From Ancylostoma caninum (taxonomy: Eukaryota; Nematoda; Chromadorea; Rhabditida; Ancylostomatidae), in assembly GCA_037903475.1 (NCBI GenBank), contig JBAJFG010000210.1, positions 234,928 through 298,927 on the forward strand: a stretch of 64,000 nucleotides of DNA. The letters are read 5' to 3'. The notes under the pieces were generated by a model, which searched no databases, had not been told where the DNA came from, and saw nothing but the letters and a program-made list of their open reading frames with translations. A program made the position numbers and the translations under genes. Below are positions 22,880 through 33,264 of this stretch, piece after piece (within the stretch, counting starts at the first letter, position 1; each line of letters starts with the position of its first letter).

Positions 22880-23562
22880 AGATCACAGAAAAGGAATTAG
22901 CCAAACGGCGAAGGCGAGAAGGCACAGTTTCAGACAATCGTGTCGGGACCACATAGCGCAATCATTCCCTTTGAAGGGTTTCTTGTTCTGACACGTTAGA
23001 TCACTCTATGCTGGCCAAGAAGTGTGCGTTACAACTCGTGACTGTGGAAAGATCATTTACTGAGTTGTATAGAAGACGGAGGCATGAATCTCACATGATG
23101 ATACGCTTGACCTGATTCAGCTAATGTGGCAGACACAACTCACCATCTCGCCGACGAGAACCATTTTAAGGCAATTTGTACTAGACTGCGTTCATTTGTT
23201 CACGAATTCATTTGCGAAGGATTTCTCATGAAGACCGGCATCCTTCATGAAAAGGTGCTGCGAGGCCGCAGACGCGTGCGTCTGAGCTACGTCAGCGACT
23301 CGCTGTATCCGCTATCGCATAGACTTGCGCGCGTGAAACGCACGCATCTAGTACAAATCGCCTTTTTCTCCTTCTTGGAGTAGAACTTGTTCTACGTTAT
23401 GCCGCATAGTTTCGGAAGTGAGTGGGCGTCTTTTCATCACCAAACAAGTCAGCATCCATTCATCGGCACTTTTAACATGATGAACATTGAGATCTTTGAG
23501 GTTTACGTTGGAAACGCAGCGGTGTGGTGATTGCGAAGCCTCTCAAGTATCAGTATAGACCA
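22880..23562. other. No gene seen
   Basis: An 85-codon open frame at 23126 shows no motif. Nothing else supported. Confidence 0.5.
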
Positions 23563-23570
23563 GTGGCGGA

Positions 23571-23834
23571 CGCAGAAAGTGGGCGGGAGGGGGGGGGGGG
23601 CGTGGGAAAAAAGTGCGGTTTCAGCCGCTTTGGGGACCCAGAGGGAGAATAAAATTAATAAAAATATTAATTATAATAATAAATAATAAATTAAATTTAT
23701 ATTAAAAACAATAATAAAAATAAACAATTAAAGATAAACTAATGCAAGATTTTCATTTGCATTGTAAAGTAATTTCGAAAATTTGGCGACTCATTCTGGG
23801 GGGGGGGGCGCCCCCCCCCCTGCGTCCGCCACTG
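23571..23834. mobile_element. hAT-like MITE with perfect 8-bp target duplication
   Basis: 264 bp with inverted ends CAGTGGCGGACGCAG and flanking duplicates GTATAGAC (23563-23570 and 23835-23842). Both subterminal regions have G or C homopolymers (about 12 G at 23588; G and C runs at 23799-23820) around an AT-rich core. The ends are typical for hAT. Confidence 0.9.
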
Positions 23835-23914
23835 GTATAGACAGATGAACAAAGTGGGGCACACTCCTCGACAAGCATAGTGATCTGTACGTGTCGGAAC
23901 AAGAACCCCTTTAA

Positions 23915-24561
23915 CCCATTGACGACCGCGCGCATTTTTGCATGTCTGGCGCGTGGGACCAACGCCCCTTTCAAGAGTGCGGCGCCCGCCGAGTTCCACA
24001 CTGTTACGATAAGATAATCGGGAATAGAACAGATCTTTTTGCAAAAATAACTCGAAATTAAGTTCTAAGAGATTTTTATATCATCGGAGCAGAAAAGGAG
24101 GGGATCTGAACCCTTCTGGATTTCATTGAGGACGAAAGAAGTTTGCAAAGGGTGTTTTGAGTGATATAACGGAGTGTTCAGAGAGTATGTATGTTCGTGT
24201 GGCTCTAGCCTGGCGAATAAGGAGGTGCAGGATGTAGCGAACGTGTTTCTATGTAGGAAATGTGGCTCTTGTTCAGATTATTTCCATCCACTACACAAGA
24301 AATGAAAAGCAATTCTTTTTGATTTTAAAATCCCATCCTTTGCATGATATTTGTTGCAATAAAGGAGAACTCTTTCTTGAACCACAGTTGTTTTGGACCT
24401 TGTTAGGAAGAATTGTACCCATTCCGTACGGAAATACTGCGAAATAGTTCGAAAATAAGATCCAATACTTAATAAGAAGGGCGCGGCTCACCGGTGAGCC
24501 GCACGGTCCCACGCGACTAGGAAAGCGCGGCTCACCGGTGAGCCACACGATCGTCAATGGG
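23915..24561. mobile_element. piggyBac-like MITE C, copy 1
   Basis: 647 bp between perfect TTAA sites (23911-23914, 24562-24565). Ends CCCATTGACGACCG and inverted GATCGTCAATGGG: CCC start plus TTAA target are hallmarks of piggyBac. The right part has GCGGCTCACCGGTGAGCCGC and a near-copy 50 bp later (24482-24542). Confidence 0.82.
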
Positions 24562-24565
24562 TTAA

Positions 24566-25224
24566 AGGGCGAGGCTGATTGCGCGATGTGGTCCCGAAAC
24601 GATTGTCTGTGCCTTCTCGCTTTCGCCGTTTTGCTAATTCCTTTTCTGTCTCCGGACTTTGCACGTAGCACCTCTATAGGTCGGCAGGGGTTAAGGGCTA
24701 CATCTCGCCCAGAACTATCTCATTGACTGATCGATCTTATCGATTTTATTGTTTTTTTTTTCTTACTATTTTTGCTCAGGGATTGGTGAGGACATGTCTA
24801 CTGGGGTTTTCCAGCACGCTAAACACTTCAGACAGACTTTTTTTAAAATCACGGCTTCAATTTACTGATATTATTACGTTTGTTATTTGTTTTTTTTTTT
24901 ACTTTTTAATCGAATATAGGTGGGAATTTGTGTGACGAGGCCCCCAACAAGATCACACAAGTAATCTGTACGGAAGCATCGAATTTTTCAAATATTTTGC
25001 TTCGATTATTATGGCTCTATGAAGAAATGGTCACCAAGTCTCCTTATCGTGCTGACTACCAAATCTATTTTGGATGAATTTGCCGTTTCTAACAATTGCT
25101 TGCATCAGAATAAATAGCTGAGAGTAATAAAACACCCCTACCAGAACAGGCACGCTGTCTAGTTAGGGATAAACGATGAAGAGACGCCTTTGGAGATACA
25201 TTATAGAGAAAAAAACAACATCTG
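24566..25224. other. No gene seen
   Basis: T-rich spacer between piggyBac-like C copy 1 and element B copy 2. Confidence 0.5.
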
Positions 25225-25605
25225 CAAAGGCAGCACTCACGGAAATCTTCACTTCTGAAGTAAGTCGCTTACCATGTAGCCGGCCGCTGGACAATCGCAA
25301 CAGTAAATTGTACACCGGAAATGGATGCCTGCCTGCGAGGATACTGCTGCGAACATAAATGCAGCCATGGACAAAAGGGTTTCGTCGCGCCATGTAACAT
25401 ATCGCCTGGATGTGCGCATGTGGTTTAGCGCAGGGTGATGTGTGGAATGCGTATCATTTTCAGGGTTTCGTGGTGGGACCTATCACGGAACACTCGTCCG
25501 CGCCGTAAACGCACATGAAATACCGCCATCATTTTCTGTATTCCCCACGTGTTTCTCCATATTATACCGAGAAATTTGCAACCCAGAAATTTCCCTGAGT
25601 GTTGT
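25225..25605. mobile_element. Element B, copy 2
   Basis: Same ends (CAGCACTCACGGAAAT left, TTTCCCTGAGTGTTG right). The right TTAA (25606-25609) is also the left TTAA of element A copy 1. Left target site degraded to GCAA. Confidence 0.78.
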
Positions 25606-25609
25606 TTAA

Positions 25610-26072
25610 AGGCAGCAGGAGCTGAAATCCTCGACTACGAGCTGAGCTGTGGGTGATGAAGTACAGACTCAGCACATTATAAATGTGAAACGAACACAGA
25701 CAATGATGGCTTACCTGCAGAGAAAATGGAACATTCGTCGCGAACGCGCCTGGCCGTGTTCGCGCGCGGACGAGTTTTCCCTGGCGCAAAAGCCATTGCG
25801 GTGCGTGGTTTGGCACAAAGAAAAAACGCAATGCATTCAATTCACGGGGTTTCATGGCGGGACTCGGCCAAAACCACGCGCCGCAATGGCTTTCGCGCCG
25901 GGGAAAACTCGCCCGCGCACGAACACGGCCAGGCGTGTTCGCGACGAATGTTCCATTTTCTCTGCAGGTAACCCATCATTGTCTGTGTTCGCTTCACATT
26001 TATGATGTGCTGAGTCTGTACTTCATCACCCACAGCTCAGCTCGGAGTCGAGGATTTCAGCTCCTGCTGCCT
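25610..26072. mobile_element. Foldback element A, copy 1
   Basis: 463 bp between TTAA sites (25606-25609, 26073-26076). The left half AGGCAGCAGGAGCTGAAATC ... is repeated inverted in the right half nearly to the centre, making a long hairpin. Contains GTTCGCGCGCGGACGAG-like blocks. No coding content. Confidence 0.85.
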
Positions 26073-26339
26073 TTAAAGCATAGTTTTGAATGTGACCACT
26101 CTGAACATCCTTACCGCGGAGGATTCGCGGTACGTCCGAGGTGGAGCTTCGGTTCGCCGCCGCGGGCATGTGCGGATCCACCGTGGGCGTGTGCGCGTCC
26201 ACCGCAGAAACATGCATTTTCAAGAGACTGATTATTTTCTTCTAAAAGTGGTCCTGCATCGAAGACCCAGTTCGTGAGGAGAAGCAAGCAAATCCACGAT
26301 AGCATTGGCACTTTATCCTGCAAGCATCTTTACATCATC

Positions 26340-26404
26340 GGATTCGAACCCATGTACCTTTTCGAACTCATGTTTCCAAGTCCGCTCTCTTATCCACTCG
26401 ACCA
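26340..26404 (-). other. tRNA-derived SINE or tRNA pseudogene
   Basis: On the minus strand a box A (TGGTCGAGTGG, 26394-26404) and a box B (GGTTCGAATCC, 26340-26350) have the spacing of a long-variable-arm tRNA (Ser/Leu type). The anticodon arm does not pair, so it is not a working tRNA. Confidence 0.5.
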
Positions 26405-26459
26405 TGCGTGAATCGTGCGTGGAGGTTTCGTTGGCATTCATGACCCTATCAGCTTTACT

Positions 26460-26551
26460 GCGGATCCACCGCGCGGATGTGCGGGTCCACCGTGCGACAT
26501 GTGCGGGTCCACCGTGATCATGTGCGGGTCCACCGTGAGCATGTGCGGGTA
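26460..26551. repeat. 21-bp tandem repeat
   Basis: TGTGCGGGTCCACCGTG at 26478, 26500, 26521 and a partial at 26542. Related words (TGTGCGGATCCACCGTGGG) recur at 26167-26200. Confidence 0.85.
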
Positions 26552-27188
26552 TAGCGCAGGAGTGATGTCACTCTCGGTTGTCCAGCGCGGGTACCACCTC
26601 GGATTGACCTCGTGCCGCGGATCCGCCGCGGGCAGAAAGTTCAGAGCAACGAGTGCGCATTTCATACATGTTTCCTAGGAATCGTGTTGACTGGAGGCTT
26701 TTTTTTGTGTTTGAAACCCCTTCGTAACCTACTGCTGAGCCTCAGGAAGAAGTTTTTTTTCTGAAGAACGTTGCATCAGTGGTTTGCAGGCGGAGCACAC
26801 TTATTTCTCCATGTTTGATTTTTATTTCAGAAATGCGCATTGTTAAAATCAAGGCATACTATATGATATTGCCTACATAAAATGATGAAAAAAAGTGTGT
26901 TTCGCCTCTAAACCCTAGACACAAACAACATTTTAAGGAGAAGAAACCCTCCCCGAGGCTCATCAGTAGGGTAGGGAGGGTCCATTTCAAACGAAAATAC
27001 AACTAAAATGATGTTCGGAAAATGTGTGCTCAATGGAGGACGTGTGTATTCATCCAAAATTAAACTGCAGTACAGCCGTCCATTCCTCTTCCGTATCAAA
27101 AATTCTCCATTCGTGGCATCTGTTCAACCCTTAACGGAACACAGACCTAACATCCCGAAATAGGCTACCTGTGCTGCACATGTACATA

Positions 27189-27458
27189 CAGTGGACGGCA
27201 ATGGCGGTGGTCCATTCGCGGCCTCGAGAAGGACGCAGCGCGACCGCGCCGCGCGCACCGGGATCGGTGTCTTCGTCGCCGGAATGCTATTTCTAGGGTC
27301 TTTTCTTCCCGATTTGTTCGAAAATCCTTAAGATCGGGTAGAAAAGCTGCTAGAAATTGCATAACAGCAGCAGAATGCATGGGTTACAGTGCACGCGGCG
27401 CGGTTGCGCAACGTCCTTCTCGAGGCCGCAGATGGGCCAACGCCATTGACGTCCACTG
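27189..27458. mobile_element. MITE family E, copy 1
   Basis: 270 bp with inverted ends CAGTGGACGGCAATGGCG and a TA on each side (Tc1/mariner-type target). The inner part again pairs (GCGGCCTCGAGAAGGACG against CGTCCTTCTCGAGGCCGC), so the single strand folds almost completely. Confidence 0.82.
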
Positions 27459-27460
27459 TA

Positions 27461-27814
27461 TGGGTCTCAACGTTGACCCTTCACCTGCGATTCCAAAATT
27501 AGGAAGCGATTGCGTAGGCCGCAGCTTTGGATATTTTTGTTCTAAGTAGGCTTCGTACTGAAAGAAAAATGCGGATGCATCCTTTCACTTCCCCCATGAC
27601 TCAAAGAAGGCTTGATTTTTTTCTTGTTGCTATTCATTCGTCCTCTTCCTCAGCTTGGAAGCCAAACCCCTGCATACTCTACCTTTAAGCAGCCAGAGAT
27701 GGCGCTATTCGGGACGGCCATTCAAATCCTATAGTCGAGAGTAAGAACATATTGACAAAAGTATTGGCTACATTACAAAAGAATAGTTGATTGCTTTTTT
27801 CGCAGTTTAACGAG
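27461..27814. other. No gene seen
   Basis: Spacer between element E copy 1 and element B copy 3. Confidence 0.5.
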
Positions 27815-27818
27815 TTAA

Positions 27819-28223
27819 CGGCAGCGCTCACGGAAATTCTCCTTTCTTGAAGGAGTCGCTTACCGTGTAGCCGGCCACTGGACTTGAACACAGTGAATAG
27901 CCGCCTACCTGCGAAGACACTGCCGCGGACATATCTGCCGACTTGGACAAAAGGGTTTCGTCGCACCAGCTAACACTCTTGACCGGGTATGCGTGTGAGG
28001 CTTAGTGCAGTTGATGAAGTGGAATGCGTACCATTTTCAGGATTTCCAGGCGGGACCCATCATGGAACACTCGTCCGCGCTCTGGTGCATAGGAGATACC
28101 GCCACACCTCCTTGTTTCCCGTTTGTTTTACGCTACTTCATAATTGTCAATGAGTTCGCTATCCCTAAAAAACCCCGATATACCACGAAATTTCCAATAC
28201 AGAAATTTCCATGAACGCTACCT
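27819..28223. mobile_element. Element B, copy 3
   Basis: Ends CGGCAGCGCTCACGGAAAT and TTTCCATGAACGCTACCT. Left TTAA 27815-27818; the right TTAA (28224-28227) is also the left TTAA of element C copy 2. Confidence 0.78.
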
Positions 28224-28227
28224 TTAA

Positions 28228-28878
28228 TCCATTGACGACCGCGCCCATTTTTGCGTGTCTGGCGCGTGGGACCAACGCCCCTTTCAAGAGTGCGGCGCCC
28301 GCGAAGTTCCACACCGTTACGATAAGATAATTAGGACTAAAACAGATCTTTTTGCGGAAATAATTTGAAATCTAGTTCCAGAAGATTACTAGTATCATCG
28401 GACCAAAAAAAGGAGAGAATCTAAACGCTTCTGGATTCCATTAAGCCCGAAGGAAGTTTGTAGAGGGTGTTTTTAGTGTTATAAGGGAGTGTTCAGAAAG
28501 TATACACGTTCGTACGGCTCTAACCTGACGAATAAGGAAGTGGAGGATGTAATGAACGTGTTTCTATGCAGGAAACGTGGCCTTTCTTCAGAATATTTCC
28601 TTCCACTACACAAAAAAATGTAAAGCAATCTCCCTCGATTTCAAAATCTCATCCTTTTCATGATACTTGTCGCAATAAAGGAGAACACTTTCTTGAATCA
28701 CAGTTGTTTAAGACCTTTTTAGGGAGTACTGTACACATTTTATATGGAAATACTACAAAATAGTTCGAAAATACGGGCCCAGTACTTGATAATAGGGGCG
28801 CGGCTCACCGGTGAGCCGCGCGGTCCCACGCGACCAAAAAAGCGCGGCTCACCGGTGAGCCACGCGGTCGCCAATGGG
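28228..28878. mobile_element. piggyBac-like MITE C, copy 2
   Basis: Matches copy 1 across about 650 bp, including both GGCTCACCGGTGAGCC palindromes. Left TTAA shared with element B copy 3; right target site mutated to CTAA. Confidence 0.8.
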
Positions 28879-28927
28879 CTAAAGGCAACATCCCACCTCA
28901 AGATCGTTTTTGAGATCTCAACGTTAA

Positions 28928-29343
28928 AGGCAGCAGGAGCTGAAATCTTCGACTCCGAGCTGAGCTGTGGGTGATGAAGTAGAGACTCAGCACATCATAA
29001 ATGTGAAACGAACACAGACAATGATGGCTTACCTGCAGAGAAAATGGAACATTCGTCGCGAACACGCCTGGCCGTGTTCGCGCGCGGACGAGTTTTCCCC
29101 GGCGCAAAAGCCATTGCGGTGCGTGGTTTGGGCAAAGGGAAAACGAAATGCATTCAATTCACAGGGTTTCATGGCGGCATTCGGTCAAAACCACGCGCCG
29201 CAATGGCTTTCGCGCCGGGAAAACTCGTCCGCGCACGAACACGCCATCATTGTCTGTGTTCGTTTCAAATTTATGATGTGCTGAGTCTGTACTTCACCAC
29301 CCGCAGCTCAGCTCAGAGTCGAGAATTTCAGCTCCTGCTGCCT
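28928..29343. mobile_element. Foldback element A, copy 2
   Basis: 416 bp between TTAA sites (28924-28927, 29344-29347), same ends as copy 1; right arm shortened by a deletion around 29245. Confidence 0.83.
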
Positions 29344-29445
29344 TTAAAAGAATCTCCAGGAGCTGATGATCACAACGGTATACGTGATTCTCTGCAAGAC
29401 CGCTGAGAAACTCCATTTCCGAACCCCAATTTTTAAGGAGCCATT

Positions 29446-29713
29446 GGGCGGAGCTAAGAAAGTTTTTGAATAATTCACTCCAGAAAGCGCACATCCTGAG
29501 GAAATCCGTATTCCTCGTCAGAGTATCTCATTAACTCCCTAATGGAATAGAAACTGCGCTCCATTTGCGGCTAGCAAGGGAGTACGTTGGGCGGAAACCC
29601 TGAAATCCCGCATTGGTTCCGGAGCCAAGGCGGAATTGCTGGGTTTCCTGACCGTGAACTCCTTTGCTAGTCGCGGAGTGAATTATTCGGAAAGTTACTT
29701 ATCTCCGCCCCTT
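29446..29713. mobile_element. Short inverted-repeat element N
   Basis: About 36-bp inverted ends (GGGCGGAGCTAAGAAAG left; CTTATCTCCGCCC right; both include GAATAATTCACTCC) with a second inner pair (CTCCATTTGCGGCTAGCAA against TTTGCTAGTCGCGGAG). MITE-like. Confidence 0.6.
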
Positions 29714-29962
29714 TAACGTAGTGCACAACTACTCTTGAATCCAACGGAAAATAGGGCCAAATCACGTATTTAAGCACAAAAAATGATAAACAATTTTGGG
29801 GCGATTCATGACAACTCAATGATTTGTTGCGGCCGCCTCTACATGGGAGGTGCAAAACAATTTGTTTGTTAGACTTCTCTTGAAGTTCTCGTGAATCTGC
29901 TTCTAACTCGCACAAAAATCAACTCTTTTCTGATACTCATACGTATTTGCTTCACAACTCAC

Positions 29963-30129
29963 CTGCTTAATGAAAGAAATCGCTTTGTTTCCATAGCTGT
30001 GAACGTGGGCATCACATCCTGTGCTCTCGCCCAGTCCATGTTGAAAGGAGGCGGTGTATGAATGGTCGGCGCAATCTTGTCAGTGCACCTTAGCGACGAA
30101 ACATTGAGCCGACACGTTTTGGGCAACAT
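29963..30129 (-). CDS. Possible first coding exon of an unidentified gene
   Basis: An open 167-nt stretch starts at an ATG (30129) and ends at a good GTGAGT donor, giving 55 codons plus two bases (MLPKTCRLNVSS..., then IHTPPPFNMDWARAQD and ETKRFLSLS). Composition is protein-like and the N-terminus, rich in Arg, Lys and Ser with few acidic residues, could be a mitochondrial presequence, but that is inference. I could not find a following exon on the minus strand before utx-1, where repeats dominate. It may also be a relic. Confidence 0.4.
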
Positions 30130-30805
30130 ATATGGAATTCATCTAGTTTATTAGTGCGGCAGAGGTGTCGGCATGGACCACCAGAACTCGAAATGAGAGC
30201 ACCACTTCTGGTTTCATTTCTAAAGCTCGTCTAACAGAGTGTTAAGTATATCGCTGGAGACGAAAAAAATTAGTTTGCATTATGAGCGTGGATCTTAGCA
30301 GAACAAGAAACAGTACTACTGCTAGAAAATATCAGCTCAAAATGAATTTCTCGAACTCTGTCAAATACGGCGCTGTATGTGTGCAAGGATGAGCAGACAA
30401 TCGATGGCTTTACTGCTATCAATATTATTTTATTGTGCTTTTGTCATATGCATTATCCGACATGTCTTATTGGATAACTGATAGGACAGGTGGATGGGAG
30501 ATGGAATGCGCGAACCTCACACTGACCTACATGAAAAGCACCATTTGTTCCAGTTACAAACTCCCTTCCCATACAAGCTGTAATCAGAGGCAAATTGGCG
30601 TACCGGTATATCGGTGAGTGACAGCAATAGGATGTGTGGATGCGCAGGCAACCACTGACGAACCACAAGACGCAGGCGATATTAGATGGTGCAAAAGAAA
30701 TGACGCGTTTTTTGTGTTCAATTTAATTTTTGACATAACTTTAATGAACGATAATCTCGGCAGTCCACACAATCCTCTCGATTAGCATGAACCACAGCTT
30801 AGGTA
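30130..30805. other. No gene seen
   Basis: Would be upstream of the candidate exon at 29963-30129. No clear promoter. Confidence 0.45.
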
Positions 30806-31127
30806 GCCGCTATACTCCTCGAGGAGTATAGCACCTTGCGTCGCCATCGCCAGCGACGGCGACCGCCAATGTTGGCGACCCCTCACAATCGATATGCACC
30901 GGCGCCACAGTCGCCAATATTGGCGGCCGCCGGTCGCCAATCTTGACGACCAATCGATATGCACCGACGTCACAGTCGCCAATATTGGCGGCCGCCGATC
31001 TTGGCGATCGCCAGTCGCCGGCAATGGCGGCCGCCGCCGCCGCTCCGCCCACAATCAATGCGTATCGGCCTCACAGTCGCCGGCGACGGCGATGCAAGGT
31101 GCTACAGTCCTCGAGGACTATAGCGGC
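30806..31127. mobile_element. MITE F, copy 1, with palindromic ends
   Basis: 322 bp with inverted ends starting GCCGCTATACTCCTC. The end itself continues into its own reverse complement, so each terminus is a 22-bp palindrome centred on CTCGAG (perfect on the left, CTATAGTCCTC type on the right). The interior has repeated TCGCCAATATTGGCG palindromes and GGCGGCCGCC blocks. Confidence 0.8.
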
Positions 31128-33082
31128 AGTGTTATTATTCGTATTTTATTTTTGCACCCAAAGGTGCGCCAAAAACATGAGTCTCTTATGTCACTCTAGC
31201 TGCTAGATGTTCAGTCTTCATTACATGGACAGAGTCACGTTTGGCGATTTTTCTTGCGAAATAAGGTCTCCTAGTGCTGAGGACTTGGCAACCATACAGT
31301 GATTTTCCCAAAAATATGACGGCTACTAAACCGTTTACCTCTAAAGTTATTGGAATTTGATCAGCTCTCGGAAGCAAATTTTGGCCGTCCGTAGTCGCGC
31401 AGCAAATAGGCATTTGAGCACCTCACTGCTTTTCTAGCATATCGTTGGCGACTTTTTCAAGCAAATAATAGCAATGGGTATCGTTGTACGTTTTGTTTCC
31501 AGAACAAAAAAGACGAAATTACCTGGCGAGAATCACAGAAATAACGAAGAAAATAGAAGAAGGAATTTGAATAATGCTCATCTACGTTTCGCGAACAACG
31601 AAGCCGTTGCAATTCAGCTCAAACATGGAATATGTGATAATTTTCTAGATAAACACAGCGAAGGTGTTTGGAATGCATAGCTTAAGGTGTTACAGAAAAA
31701 TCCTCAAAACTCGAAGAATTGGAAACTCGGTGTCTAAGGATTTTCAATCATTTTGTGACTATTAACAACAGTAGACATCATCGGTACCTATATCACTGAA
31801 GAGGCTATTCTGCTCTACAAGTTCGTTACCATATCTAGATATCATACTTCACTCAAAAGAAATTACAAGCTTTTGAAAAAAGTACGCCATTTCTTTTGCA
31901 CCAACCGCGCCTAGGTGAACAAGGGGAGGACGAAAGTGGTAGGACAAAGAAAAATAAAATATCTTGATTCGACAGCTGCAGAAATCCAACAAAGAACCAT
32001 AAAACTCGGAAATTAGAACTCCAACTCAGCAGTAAGAAGGAATCATTGGCATAAAGTGAGAAAGGAAGGGAATCTAGAAATAAAGAACATAGAAAAGAGA
32101 GCAGCGTTGCAGCTTCGATGTTCAGAAAGTGCACAAAGAATTGTCATACAAACCGGATAAGCTGTTAACCAGAAGTATTGTGCAAGTATAGGTCACGAAT
32201 ATTTATAATTATCACATTATGCTGACTTTAACTTCTTATATCTCTTTTTGGCACTCATCGAGCTCATGTTTCCTATGTTGCTGCTACACTCCTCAAGAAG
32301 AATAGCATTTTCGGTCCCTGTGGCGCGGCGATACTGGTTTTACTGCTGCTCCCAGTCTCTTTCTAGAACGAACAGGCAGGCCGATCTGACAAGCCTAATA
32401 AGGAGCTAGAGTGAGTTAGGGCACCTTTTGAAGCATGTTTGGTTATTTGTTCCCAGTTTCAGAAAGACAAAAGTCCTGACGTGACGCATGCGGGTGGTAA
32501 GTGTCCGTAGACGAGATGCAGTGCCGGCCAGCCACCGCTACATCACAAAATAGTGCCTGCCTTGTCGGTCGCGCCGCAATGAACACCTATGCGGTGCGGC
32601 AGACCTAGGCGGTCTTCTGTGATGCAAAAGTAATTGAGCGGCAGTGTACGTACATCCATATGTCTAGTAGACAACAATGTCTCTTAAATACTAAACAATT
32701 ACTCCTAAATACTTGCGGGACCGCTGTTTCGTAGTCAAGACCGCATGCATTTAATTTTATTTCAGCGCCTTCATTTCACTTCGACGAATGTTTGCGTATA
32801 TTTTTTTCCAAATGTAAACGAACAATTTAGATTCTGTGATTACCTCCAAGAATCCTTCTTCTTGGACACGACAAAACCAAGACAGGAACCAACTTCAGCT
32901 GTGCTGAGTCAAGATATTTTTTCAAACAATTCTCCCTTCCTTCGCTGCATTTCTGATACGCGCATTATTCTGCAACATTAATTTGGAATTTTCATACAGT
33001 ATCGCTGGCAATGAGCAGAAAAGCGGAGGATTCGAAGTGGTTGCTTGGAACTAAGCCGGCCCCCAAAACTGTCAAAATCTAT
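31128..33082. other. No gene seen
   Basis: One isolated decayed F end near 32277. Short open frames without motifs. Confidence 0.5.
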
Positions 33083-33264
33083 TAAACAAAGCGCCATATC
33101 TATTAAACAAAGCGCCGTAAGGGGGCTAGAGCGGCTGGAGATACGCGGCGGCATTTCCATTAAACAAAGCGCCGTAAGGGAGCTAGAGCGGCTAGAGATA
33201 CGCGGCGGCACTTCTGTTAAACAAAGCGCCGTAAGGGGGCTAGAGCGGCTAGAGATACGCGGCA
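33083..33264. repeat. 58-bp tandem repeat, about three copies
   Basis: TTAAACAAAGCGCC begins units at about 33102, 33160 and 33218, with a short partial unit at 33083. Each unit includes GTAAGGG(G/A)GCTAGAGCGGCT and GAGATACGCGGC. The unit length is not divisible by three, so the long open frame across it is not a protein repeat. Confidence 0.88.

Larger units (their letters stand above)
26077..27188. other. Repeat-rich spacer with the tRNA-like SINE and 21-bp repeat
   Basis: 26108-26640 may be one element, because CCGCGGAGGATTCGCGG at the left resembles CCGCGGATCCGCCGCGG at the right. No gene seen. Confidence 0.4.

Noticed and set aside
26340..26404. Functional tRNA-Ser/Leu
   Set aside because: Boxes A and B match but the anticodon arm does not fold.
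33083..33264. CRISPR-like array
   Set aside because: Units are contiguous 58-bp tandem copies without unique spacers, in a eukaryotic context.
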